Shown here piece after piece: positions 1-6,078 of a stretch of 10,594 nucleotides of DNA. The stretch is from an uncultured Anaerolineaceae bacterium (lineage in GTDB: Bacteria > Chloroflexota > Anaerolineae > Anaerolineales > Anaerolineaceae): assembly GCA_937894825.1 (NCBI GenBank), contig CALCQT010000259.1, positions 1 through 10,594 of the forward strand, read 5' to 3'. The notes below the pieces were generated by a model. It ran no database searches. It worked only from the letters and a program-made list of their open reading frames with translations, and was not told the DNA's origin. The position numbers and the translations under genes are program-made. The stretch's first letter is position 1. The number at the start of each line of letters is the position of its first letter.

Positions 1-360
1 GCTGTCATTCATCGCCAGTTGTTCAATCACGTGCCGGCAGAAATTCACTTTCTTGCCGACCGAATCCACCAGCACCAGCCGCAGTTCAGGAAACAGAATT
101 TTCAGCGGAATCCCGGGAAAACCGGCGCCGGTGCCGATGTCGATCAGCGACCGGCCGTTCAGATCACCCAAAACCTGGGCACAGGTCAGCGAATCCAGAA
201 AATGTTTGATCCGGATACCCTCCGCATCCCGCACCGCGGTCAGATTCATTTTCTCATTCCAGTCCATCAGCTCGGCTTCATACACTTCGAACATCGTCCG
301 CTGCGCAGCGGAGAGTTCGATTCCCAAGTCTTCCTTCGCAAATTCCAGCCATTTTTCCAT
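1..360 (-). CDS. rsmG: 16S rRNA m7G527 methyltransferase RsmG (GidB), N-terminal part
   Basis: The visible 120 codons are the start of RsmG; the 3' end lies outside the window. RsmG methylates N7 of G527 in 16S rRNA using S-adenosylmethionine and acts in the cytoplasm. The translation has the family helix followed by WNEKMNLTAVRD (about residues 39-50), KHFLDSL (about 57-63), and the SAM-binding glycine loop DIGTGAGFPGIPLKI (about residues 78-92), which is close to diagnostic. The start is the ATG at 360-358. No Shine-Dalgarno sequence precedes it; instead TATAAT lies 7 nt before the ATG, so the message is probably leaderless. Nothing on the same strand lies close upstream, so it seems to have its own promoter. 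Family assignment is firm. Confidence 0.95.
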   Translation of the reverse strand, partial: MEKWLEFAKEDLGIELSAAQRTMFEVYEAELMDWNEKMNLTAVRDAEGIRIKHFLDSLTCAQVLGDLNGRSLIDIGTGAGFPGIPLKILFPELRLVLVDSVGKKVNFCRHVIEQLAMNDS

Positions 361-367
361 GCCTGGA

Positions 368-373
368 ATTATA
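368..373 (-). promoter_or_regulatory. Putative -10 box of rsmG, leaderless arrangement
   Basis: A perfect TATAAT reads on the minus strand with 7 nt to the rsmG ATG, which would place transcription initiation at or next to the start codon. No convincing -35 hexamer sits 16-18 nt upstream, so the promoter call rests on the -10 and on the missing ribosome binding site. Confidence 0.5.
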
Positions 374-483
374 GCGGAGAAATCAGGCTTGGCCCGGACA
401 ATAAAGCCCAAGCCAACGGTTCACATATGATCAGGGTGTCTAAGTAAAGATTTGTTCTTCATGACGCAAAGCGCCCTCGTAGG

Positions 484-521
484 GACAGGGCAATGCCCTG
501 TCTGGTCCGCCGTAGGTGGAC
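484..521. repeat. Two back-to-back palindromes (REP-like)
   Basis: GACAGGGCA and TGCCCTGTC (484-492 and 494-502) form a perfect 9-bp stem around one central base. Directly after it, GTCCGCC and GGTGGAC (505-511 and 515-521) form a 7-bp stem with one G-U pair and a GTA loop. No T-tract follows on either strand, so it does not look like an intrinsic terminator. The double-hairpin layout resembles dispersed REP-type intergenic repeats; copy number cannot be judged from one window. Confidence 0.55.
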
Positions 522-609
522 ATCACAAACGGTGATTCTACTTTTTACACCCTCACCACATATGACATAGGCGTCAAAAGTATAAATGCTAATCATCGAA
601 TAGCATTTC

Positions 610-850
610 TGTCATCTTCGTTTACATCCTTCTCGAAAGGGACGTCTGCGACGTCCCATCGAGGCGGAGAGACCCTCAAAACCCACCATAGGTCTGATAT
701 TTTCCTGAACAAGTTAATTTGCATATTACCGTCCTCTGGAGAATGTCAGAACCGAGATAATCATTGAGGTTCTCTCCGCCTCAAAATACCCATAGGTACA
801 CCTACGGGTATTTTGAGAGTCGTCCTTACAGGATGTAAACGAAGATGACA
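610..850. repeat. Inverted pair of a repeat module with 21-bp terminal inverted repeats (MITE-like)
   Basis: Positions 610-630 (beginning TGTCATCTTC) and 830-850 are perfect 21-bp inverted repeats. A second inverted pair lies inside: 661-679 and 764-782, starting GAGGCGGAGAG and matching at 18 of 19 positions. Between outer and inner repeats each copy carries a hairpin, but of unrelated sequence: GGGACGTC/GACGTCCC at 639-657 on the left, and an 18-bp stem with one mismatch at 780-817 on the right. The whole is 241 bp with no transposase frame. No target-site duplication is visible next to 610 or 850. It may be a non-autonomous element or two inverted copies of one intergenic repeat. Confidence 0.65.
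780..817. repeat. Long near-perfect hairpin inside the repeat pair
   Basis: The arms at 780-797 and 800-817 (CTCAAAATACCC... and ...GGGTATTTTGAG) pair over 18 bp with one A-C mismatch (792 against 805) and a 2-nt centre. The right-hand arm is not followed by a T-tract. It overlaps the inner repeat by three bases (780-782). Confidence 0.7.
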
Positions 851-999
851 TGTCAGACCTTCCTGGCGTAAATATCCGAAACGAAGTTGCCCAGCATGTC
901 TATCGCAAAGCCGGTTTTCAAGACAGCGGGAAACGAGTGGAAGGCGAGCATGGCAGTATGATGATTTTCGTAAAGACCTTTTCACCTTCGGCACAATAA
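850..999 (+). pseudogene. GNAT-family N-acetyltransferase, C-terminal remnant
   Basis: This frame encodes about 49 residues ending at TAA 997-999. The central part, NEVAQHVYRKAGFQDSG, followed by EGEHGSMMIFVK, is the typical end of a GNAT acetyltransferase: the N..A..(L/V)Y.K.GF motif near the acetyl-CoA site and the last beta strands. A complete GNAT protein has about 140-180 residues; everything upstream of the Asn-Glu-Val-Ala motif is missing. In frame upstream there is a stop at 814-816. The homologous-looking sequence begins right after the end of the right repeat arm (850), so the gene seems truncated at that junction. The in-frame ATG at 850-852 shares its first base with the repeat. 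An expressed mini-protein is possible but it would lack most of the fold. Confidence 0.65.
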
Positions 1000-1049
1000 A
1001 CATTGCCGTATCGACTCAATCCGATTCGGAAAAGACCTGAAGCCACGGA

Positions 1050-1058
1050 TGGTAAAAT
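1050..1058 (+). promoter_or_regulatory. Extended -10 promoter of the serine hydrolase, leaderless arrangement
   Basis: TGGTAAAAT forms an extended -10 element (TGn plus TAAAAT at 1053-1058), with 6 nt to the ATG at 1065. Transcription would start at about the A of the start codon. No Shine-Dalgarno sequence is present in the upstream 20 nt, and no clear -35 is seen. Confidence 0.5.
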
Positions 1059-1064
1059 AAGCCA

Positions 1065-2540
1065 ATGAACTCCTTTGATATCCCATCCCTTATCGATACA
1101 ATCCAGCAGGCACAGGCCGTTTTCGCCACCCCGGCAGTTTCGATCGCCGTCATTCGTGAGCGCGAAATCATCTTTGCCGGCGGCTTCGGCACCCGCACGC
1201 TTGGCGCCCAGGAGCCGGTTGACGAAAACACCTCCTACGCCATCGCCTCGATGAGCAAATCGACTGTGGCAGCCGCGCTGGCCATGCTGCATGAGCGGAA
1301 TGCGTTTCATTGGGAGGACCCGGTCAGAAAATTTCTGCCGGATTTCCGCCTGATGGACGATTTCGCCAGCAAAGAAATCCGTGTGATCGATCTGCTGCTG
1401 CACCGCTGCGGCTTGAACAGCGAGAGCGCCGGCACACTGTGGTACGGTTCGGATTATTCACGGGAAGAGGTGCTGCGCCGACTGCGCTTTCTGCGTCCGG
1501 TCAGCAGCTTCCGCAGCACGGTCGCCTATCAGAACGTCTGTTTTTTGGCCGCCGGGATGATCATCCAGGCCATCAGCGGTCAAAGCTGGGACGATTTTGT
1601 GACAGAAAACCTGTTTGCGCCATTGAACATGACCCGCACCTTCCCGACCCTCGCCGCGCTGCAAGCCGCCGCCATCGACAACATCGCAACGCCGCACGCG
1701 CAGATCGACAACCAGCTCGCAATCATCCCCTACCGGAACCACGACAACGTTGGACCGGCGGCCTCGGTTCATTCCACTGCGCTGGACTTGGCGTACTATC
1801 TGCTGATGTACCTGAATAAGGGTACTGCCGGCGATCACCACTTGCTTTCAGACGAATCAATCGCATTTCTGCACCGTCCGCACATCAGTTATGACGCCGG
1901 ACCGGCGTCATCCTACCCGCATCCGCGCCTGGCACCGCGCTTTCCGGCTTATGGGCTCGGTTGGCAAGTGCACGATTATTGCAATGCGGTCAGTGTGGGC
2001 CATTCCGGCGGTGTGGACGGCATGCGATGCCGGATGGAGCTCTTTCCGGAGTTGGGCTGCGGCGCGGTCGTCCTGACCAACAGCGAGAATTCACGGGCCT
2101 ACAGCAGCATTCTTCACACCGCTCTTGACATGCTGTTGGGTGTTGAGTCGGTGGATTGGATCGCGGCCTGGGAAAAGCTTCCCAAGAAAGATCTGCCGAC
2201 CGAGCCGGAGAAAGTCCCGGACACGCTGCCTTCCCTGCCGCTGGAATCCTATGCAGGGGTATTTCGCGATGCCGCCTATGGCGACATCACTGTTTGTTTG
2301 GAGAATAGGTCGCTGGTGCTGCGTTTCACGCATACGCCCGCATTCACGGCCGATCTCGAACACTGGCACTATAACACCTTTCGCCTGGTCTGGCGCGACC
2401 GCTACATTCCGCGCGGACTGATCACGTTCTCGCTTGACAGCGCCGGCAAGGTAGATGCGTTTCATCTGGACCAGCCGCGGCTGCTGGACTTCACCGAGCT
2501 GGAGGAGCGGATCCGGAAGGTGTCCGAAATCGATTCATAA
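1065..2540 (+). CDS. Beta-lactamase-family serine hydrolase with C-terminal DUF3471-like domain
   Basis: A 491-residue protein of the class C beta-lactamase / penicillin-binding-like family (serine hydrolases, esterases, D-amino-acid peptidases). The active-site motifs are visible: SMSK at residues 62-65 (SxxK nucleophile and lysine), YQN at 155-157 (the YxN motif) and HSGG at 313-316 (the usual H/KxG triad region). Residues from about 390 to 485 (ESYAGVFRD... and FRLVWRDRY) look like a DUF3471-type beta domain often attached to these enzymes. The N terminus starts directly in the fold, with no signal peptide or membrane segment, so it should be cytoplasmic. The natural substrate (peptide, ester or lactam) cannot be read from sequence. 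It is a single gene, leaderless, converging on the S10 peptidase with a shared terminator. Confidence 0.88.
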   Translation: MNSFDIPSLIDTIQQAQAVFATPAVSIAVIREREIIFAGGFGTRTLGAQEPVDENTSYAIASMSKSTVAAALAMLHERNAFHWEDPVRKFLPDFRLMDDFASKEIRVIDLLLHRCGLNSESAGTLWYGSDYSREEVLRRLRFLRPVSSFRSTVAYQNVCFLAAGMIIQAISGQSWDDFVTENLFAPLNMTRTFPTLAALQAAAIDNIATPHAQIDNQLAIIPYRNHDNVGPAASVHSTALDLAYYLLMYLNKGTAGDHHLLSDESIAFLHRPHISYDAGPASSYPHPRLAPRFPAYGLGWQVHDYCNAVSVGHSGGVDGMRCRMELFPELGCGAVVLTNSENSRAYSSILHTALDMLLGVESVDWIAAWEKLPKKDLPTEPEKVPDTLPSLPLESYAGVFRDAAYGDITVCLENRSLVLRFTHTPAFTADLEHWHYNTFRLVWRDRYIPRGLITFSLDSAGKVDAFHLDQPRLLDFTELEERIRKVSEIDS

Positions 2541-2558
2541 AAAGCTGTGTAATGATAA

Positions 2559-2602
2559 AAAACAGTCGGGAGTTGAAAAAACACTTCACTCCCGACTGTT
2601 TT
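2559..2602. terminator. Bidirectional intrinsic terminator
   Basis: A perfect 15-bp inverted repeat (AAAACAGTCGGGAGT at 2559-2573, complement at 2588-2602) with a 14-nt loop. The GC core is flanked by A-runs and T-runs, so RNA from either strand ends in a stem plus a U-tract. It sits 19 nt after the serine hydrolase stop and 20 nt after the S10 peptidase stop on the other strand, and so serves both convergent genes. Confidence 0.9.
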
Positions 2603-2622
2603 ATTTATTGATTGAATGTCGA

Positions 2623-4125
2623 TTACCTGACACCGGCGTCCAGATAGAACTGCAGCGCATCTTCCCGGAACTTCGCCAGCGAAGCCTCATGCAGATACAT
2701 CATATGTCCGGACTCATAGTAAGTCATACTCAGATTCTCGCGCAGGCTGGCATCCAGATGCAGATGGCCGAAAACATATTCCGCCGCGAAGAATGGTGTC
2801 GCCAGGTCATAGTACCCATTTAGCGCCCACACCTTCATGAACTTGTTCCGCACCATCGTCTTCCGCAGTGTTTCCTCCAACTGCAGATACTGGTTTTCAT
2901 GTTCCTTGTAGCTCCAAATCTTCCATAAACCCGTCGAAATCGCGTAGGGAATATCGGAACGGTATTCCAGTTCCCGGCTGATGTAATCATTGAACGCGCC
3001 GGCGAACAACCCTGTGATCTCATAGCTGGAAGGATCATCCTCAGGCGTCTCTCCGGCCGCGTCCCGGTCGATCCCGACATAGCGGCTGTCCAGCCGTCCG
3101 ATGGTCCGCCGCTCATCTCGCAGCAGCTCTTTACAAAAACGGAAGATCTCGATCCGCAAGTTGCTCCGCAGCACATAATCCACGCGCAGGCCGGTATAAC
3201 CCGCCACTTTCGTGGCGATCCGTTTTTTCTCGCTCTCGGAAAGCGCGTCGCCCTTGAACAAGACCTGCAGATATTCTCCACCCGCGAAGGAACGGACTTC
3301 ATCCAGAAAGGCGGGCAAAGCCGACTGCTGATATTTCGGCTGCAGCTTCTTGTGGTACCAGGCATCCGCGGCATAGGTCGGCAGGAACAGGATAAACGGC
3401 AGCTCGTTGCCCGGGTAAAAATCCAGCGTGGAAAAATCAAGCGCTGTCGAAATCAGCAGAATCCCATTCAGATAGAGACCATGCTTATCGGACAGATAGT
3501 CCGCCAGCCCGACCGTGCGGGTCGTGCCGTAAGATTCACCGGCGATGAACTTGGGCGAATTCCAGCGCTGGTTACGAGTGATGTACTGGCGAATGAACTC
3601 GCCGACGGATTCGACGTCTTTCGACCAGCCCCAGAAATCTTTTGGTTTTTCTCCGCTGACCGCCCGCGAGAAGCCGGTTCCGACCGGATCGATAAAGACC
3701 AGGTCGGTCAGATCCAGGATCGAGTATTCATTTTCGATCAGTTCCGCCGGCGGCGGAAGGGGTGAGCCATCCGGCTGCAGCTTGACCCGTTTCGGCCCCA
3801 GCATTCCCAGATGAACCCAGACGGATGCCGAACCGGGACCGCCGTTGAAAGCGAACGTAACCGGCCGTTTTGCTTTGTCCGGCACATCGTCACGGGTATA
3901 GGCGGTAAAAAAGATCTCCCCGCGCGGCTTTTCGCCTTCGTAAAGGTCCTTTTTCTCGCCCTCCGCGTGAGTGATCTCCTCTTTGAGGATCATCCGCCCG
4001 GTTGTGGCGGTATAGGAAACTTCCTGTCCGCCGCAGGTAATCTTATGTTTTGTTGTGACCAGTTGGTCTTTTGGTTGCGGCGCCTCGGCTGTCTTTTCAT
4101 TTTGGAGATTTTTTTCTTCTGACAT
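2623..4125 (-). CDS. S10 family serine carboxypeptidase-like peptidase, no signal peptide
   Basis: A 500-residue alpha/beta-hydrolase of peptidase family S10. The catalytic set is complete: NGGPG at 94-98 (oxyanion region), GESYG at 196-200 with the nucleophile Ser198, NGYYDLATPF with Asp440, and ESGHMMY with His474. The pattern DLVFIDPVGTGFS (141-153) is also typical. Known S10 enzymes release C-terminal residues from peptides at acidic pH in vacuoles or outside cells. Here the N terminus is a charged, Lys/Glu-rich tail of about 25 residues with no hydrophobic segment, so export is not indicated. The start at 4125 has AAAGGA about 8 nt upstream. It is a single gene, divergent from the tRNA and convergent with the serine hydrolase. 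Substrate is not known; bacterial members of this kind are poorly characterised. Confidence 0.92.
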   Translation of the reverse strand: MSEEKNLQNEKTAEAPQPKDQLVTTKHKITCGGQEVSYTATTGRMILKEEITHAEGEKKDLYEGEKPRGEIFFTAYTRDDVPDKAKRPVTFAFNGGPGSASVWVHLGMLGPKRVKLQPDGSPLPPPAELIENEYSILDLTDLVFIDPVGTGFSRAVSGEKPKDFWGWSKDVESVGEFIRQYITRNQRWNSPKFIAGESYGTTRTVGLADYLSDKHGLYLNGILLISTALDFSTLDFYPGNELPFILFLPTYAADAWYHKKLQPKYQQSALPAFLDEVRSFAGGEYLQVLFKGDALSESEKKRIATKVAGYTGLRVDYVLRSNLRIEIFRFCKELLRDERRTIGRLDSRYVGIDRDAAGETPEDDPSSYEITGLFAGAFNDYISRELEYRSDIPYAISTGLWKIWSYKEHENQYLQLEETLRKTMVRNKFMKVWALNGYYDLATPFFAAEYVFGHLHLDASLRENLSMTYYESGHMMYLHEASLAKFREDALQFYLDAGVR

Positions 4126-4142
4126 AACAAAATTCCTTTGTT
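4126..4142 (-). promoter_or_regulatory. Shine-Dalgarno of the S10 gene inside a small inverted repeat
   Basis: On the minus strand AACAAA and TTTGTT (6-bp arms) flank GGAAT, so the AAAGGA ribosome binding site lies in the arm and loop of a short AU-rich hairpin just before the ATG. The stem is weak, and it could equally be a small operator or chance. Confidence 0.3.
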
Positions 4143-4165
4143 CAAATAGATATCGTATGCTATGT

Positions 4166-4171
4166 ATTGTA
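4166..4171 (-). promoter_or_regulatory. Possible -10 box of the S10 peptidase gene
   Basis: TACAAT reads on the minus strand 40 nt before the ATG, within an AT-rich stretch. No good -35 is seen at the standard distance, so this is only a candidate. Confidence 0.3.
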
Positions 4172-4307
4172 TCCCTTTACAGGAAATTCTCTCGAAAAAT
4201 CTGAGGACCGGGTTGCGTATTAAGTATGTCGCAACTTTCGCGAGAAAACGGGCTTTTTTCAGCGGGAACTTTCGTTATTTGCTTCATGGCAAATAAAAAA
4301 ATTGTGA

Positions 4308-4313
4308 TAGAAT
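4308..4313 (+). promoter_or_regulatory. Probable -10 box of tRNA-Gly
   Basis: TAGAAT lies 12 nt before the first base of the tRNA, preceded by an A-rich stretch. The -35 region is not clear. An 8-bp stem TTATTTGC/GCAAATAA (4275-4282 with 4289-4296) lies just upstream and might overlap the promoter. Confidence 0.45.
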
Positions 4314-4325
4314 AGGGGAACGTAT

Positions 4326-4397
4326 GCGGGAGTCGCCAAGTGGTAAGGCATCAGCCTTCCAAGCTGATATTCGCGAGTTCGAATCTCGTCTCCCGCT
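4326..4397 (+). tRNA. tRNA-Gly (anticodon UCC)
   Basis: The full cloverleaf can be folded by eye: acceptor arms GCGGGAG (4326-4332) and CTCCCGC (4390-4396) pair over 7 bp, the D-arm is GCC...GGC with the GTGGT loop, the anticodon stem TCAGC/GCTGA encloses CTTCCAA with anticodon TCC, and the T-arm is GCGAG/CTCGT with loop TTCGAAT. The discriminator is T at 4397. CCA is not encoded. A run of six T's (4399-4404) directly after the acceptor stem probably ends transcription. It decodes GGA and GGG glycine codons. Confidence 0.97.
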
Positions 4398-4741
4398 CTT
4401 TTTTATTTAAAGTCCACTTTTTACTCGTAACCTTAACGAATCCGAAAGATGGTGCAAGGTGAGTACCCAAAAGTGGAAAAAAGCTTCCCCAATTTCTTAA
4501 AAGCCGGTGCGGCACAAATATCTTCAGTTATCGAAATTTTCATGATTGCAAAACGGGCGCAAATGATCTCTGCAAGAACGCTTGATTGCAGACAGGTCAC
4601 TTTCGTATGCAAAAGAAATATGCGGACATTTTTACTAGGGCATTGGGAACAGAAAACGGCAAATAAGCAGGAAATATTTGCCGTTTTTCAAAAATTGATT
4701 CAACGTAACGCGAAACTAAGACTCGATTAAACACCAGACTG
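4398..4741. other. Gene-free gap between tRNA-Gly and the sugar operon
   Basis: This 344-bp stretch holds the T-run after the tRNA, a 7-bp stem TCTGCAA/TTGCAGA with a 10-nt loop (4569-4575 with 4586-4592), and the bidirectional terminator at 4653-4687. The only sizeable frame, plus strand 4449-4730, runs through the terminator and shows no domain. I see no integrase or attachment-site duplication of the tRNA end here. Confidence 0.6.
4653..4687. terminator. Intrinsic terminator of the sugar operon, bidirectional form
   Basis: A perfect 13-bp inverted repeat (AAAACGGCAAATA at 4653-4665, complement at 4675-4687) with a 9-nt loop. On the minus strand the stem ends in TTTT and lies 55 nt after the stop of the GatZ-family gene, fitting the end of the operon. 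On the plus strand five T's follow (4684-4688), though no plus-strand gene clearly needs it. Confidence 0.85.
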
Positions 4742-6052
4742 TCAGGAATTCGCCCCGCAGCTCTGCCGATAGCGCCGGATCACGGCGCCGATGTGGGCCT
4801 CCAGCAGGTCTTCCGGCGTATTCGCCAGCTTACCTTCCCGAATTAAGCGCGCCTCTTCCGGCAGAAATTGGCTCAGCAGCGGGTAAGGCAGCGGATTTTC
4901 AGCGATATTTCGCAGCAGGCTGTCCACGGCCCGTTGAATATCCGGCTGATTCCAGTAATACCGCACCCGGTCACTCAGGCTGTACTTGCGGGAAAAGGCC
5001 TGTTCCGCCGGGTCGTCACCGTAAAATTTCAGCCAATTCTCAGGGAACGCTTTCATCGTATCGTCCACGACATCCAGAACCCGGCTGGTTTTCTCCCCCA
5101 GCCGCTCGCCGACCCAGGCTTCCTCCATCAGCGCCAGCGCAAACAGCGCCTCACGATAGGCAAAAGTCAGTTCCGGCCCCACCTTCAGGATGGCAAAATG
5201 GTCCGCCACCAGCGCCTTCAACGCATCGGCGGTCTGATAATCCGTCGAGTGGGCTTCATAGACCATATTTGGAACCGAACGGATCGCTTCGGACAGCCGA
5301 ATTGCTTTTTCACGATCGTAATCATGGATTTCATGATCGCCGAACTCAACGCCGGGCTGCACTACCAGCGCAACCGTCCGCTTGAAAGCCTCATCCAGCC
5401 CATGATCGGAAAAGACCTTTCTGAAAAGTTCAATTGTCGCCAACGCATCTTCCGCACTGGTCACCGCCAGTTCAGCTTCGCCGCTTTTTGCGCCGCCCGG
5501 CGGAGGTACTTCCGATCCGATAATATAAACCGGCTTCACCGCGCCCAGTTCCGCCGCGGCCTTTTCCGCCGCCTCACACAGGATCGCCGAACGTTCCGCG
5601 ATAATTTCTCCTGATAGCGGCAACACCAGGTCATCCGCCGCCGGCATGCTCATATCCAGATGAATTTTCGTGAAACCCGCTCGAACAAAATCCCCCACCA
5701 TGGTCACCGCTTTGGCAAGCGCCGCAGCGATCGGTTCCTTTTGCCAGGGATTAATTCCCAGGTGGTCACCGCCCAGAATGATCCGATCCACCGGAAAATC
5801 CAACTCCTGTGCGATCGAACGAACGTAAGCGGCAAAATCCTGCGGCGTCATCCCGGTATACCCGCCGAATTGGTTGACCTGGTTACAGGTCGCCTCGATC
5901 AGGATGGTTTCGCCTGTCTGTGCCGCTTCTCTCATCGCGGCCCGAAGCACGGAGCGATGCGCGGAGCAAATCGAATAAATACCGGCAGTTTGACCCTGCT
6001 TTTGTTTTTTTACAATTTCAAGCAGCAAGTCAGCCGGACAAAATTGTGCCAT
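4742..6052 (-). CDS. GatZ/KbaZ-family protein: tagatose-bisphosphate aldolase accessory subunit or D-tagatose-6-phosphate 4-epimerase
   Basis: A 436-residue protein of the GatZ/KbaZ family. Family motifs: EATCNQVNQFGGYTGM (about 53-68), GGDHLGINPW (94-103, Ile where Pro is common), KIHLDMSM, YIIGSEVPPPGG, and YEAHSTDYQT. In E. coli GatZ and KbaZ stabilise the class II tagatose-1,6-bisphosphate aldolase GatY or KbaY. Other members, described in Agrobacterium galactitol catabolism, are enzymes that interconvert D-tagatose-6-phosphate and D-fructose-6-phosphate at C4. Both roles fit here, since a GatY homologue lies two genes upstream. The start chosen is ATG 6052-6050, with AAAGGA 6 nt before it; an upstream in-frame TTG is less likely. 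It is the last gene of the operon, 26 nt after the kinase stop and followed by a terminator. Confidence 0.9.
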   Translation of the reverse strand: MAQFCPADLLLEIVKKQKQGQTAGIYSICSAHRSVLRAAMREAAQTGETILIEATCNQVNQFGGYTGMTPQDFAAYVRSIAQELDFPVDRIILGGDHLGINPWQKEPIAAALAKAVTMVGDFVRAGFTKIHLDMSMPAADDLVLPLSGEIIAERSAILCEAAEKAAAELGAVKPVYIIGSEVPPPGGAKSGEAELAVTSAEDALATIELFRKVFSDHGLDEAFKRTVALVVQPGVEFGDHEIHDYDREKAIRLSEAIRSVPNMVYEAHSTDYQTADALKALVADHFAILKVGPELTFAYREALFALALMEEAWVGERLGEKTSRVLDVVDDTMKAFPENWLKFYGDDPAEQAFSRKYSLSDRVRYYWNQPDIQRAVDSLLRNIAENPLPYPLLSQFLPEEARLIREGKLANTPEDLLEAHIGAVIRRYRQSCGANS

Positions 6053-6078
6053 ATCCAATCCTTTCAGGTGAGAATAAC

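Larger units (their letters stand above)
361..1064. other. Intergenic region of about 700 bp rich in hairpins
   Basis: This gap between the divergent rsmG and serine hydrolase genes holds no intact gene. It contains the rsmG promoter, two adjacent palindromes (484-521), an 8-bp stem AAATGCTA/TAGCATTT (584-591 with 601-608), an inverted pair of repeat modules (610-850), a GNAT acetyltransferase remnant (850-999), and the serine hydrolase promoter. Short reading frames here run through the palindromes and show no recognisable domain apart from the GNAT remnant. Confidence 0.7.

Noticed and set aside
516..767. 83-codon plus-strand frame in the repeat region
   Set aside because: It spans the left repeat module and its hairpin and shows no domain; it is best explained as chance.
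484..850. CRISPR array
   Set aside because: Repeats are only paired and inverted, with irregular spacing; there are no evenly spaced direct repeats and no cas genes.
761..1403. Minus-strand frames opposite the GNAT remnant and the start of the serine hydrolase
   Set aside because: They overlap better-supported coding sequence on the other strand and have Arg/Cys-rich, motif-free translations.
4449..4730. 93-codon plus-strand frame after tRNA-Gly
   Set aside because: It runs through the operon terminator hairpin, has no ribosome binding site or recognisable motif, and its composition looks like translated non-coding DNA.
4326..4741. Integration site at tRNA-Gly marking a genomic island
   Set aside because: I found no duplicated tRNA 3' end and no integrase in the window, and the sugar genes show no obvious compositional break.
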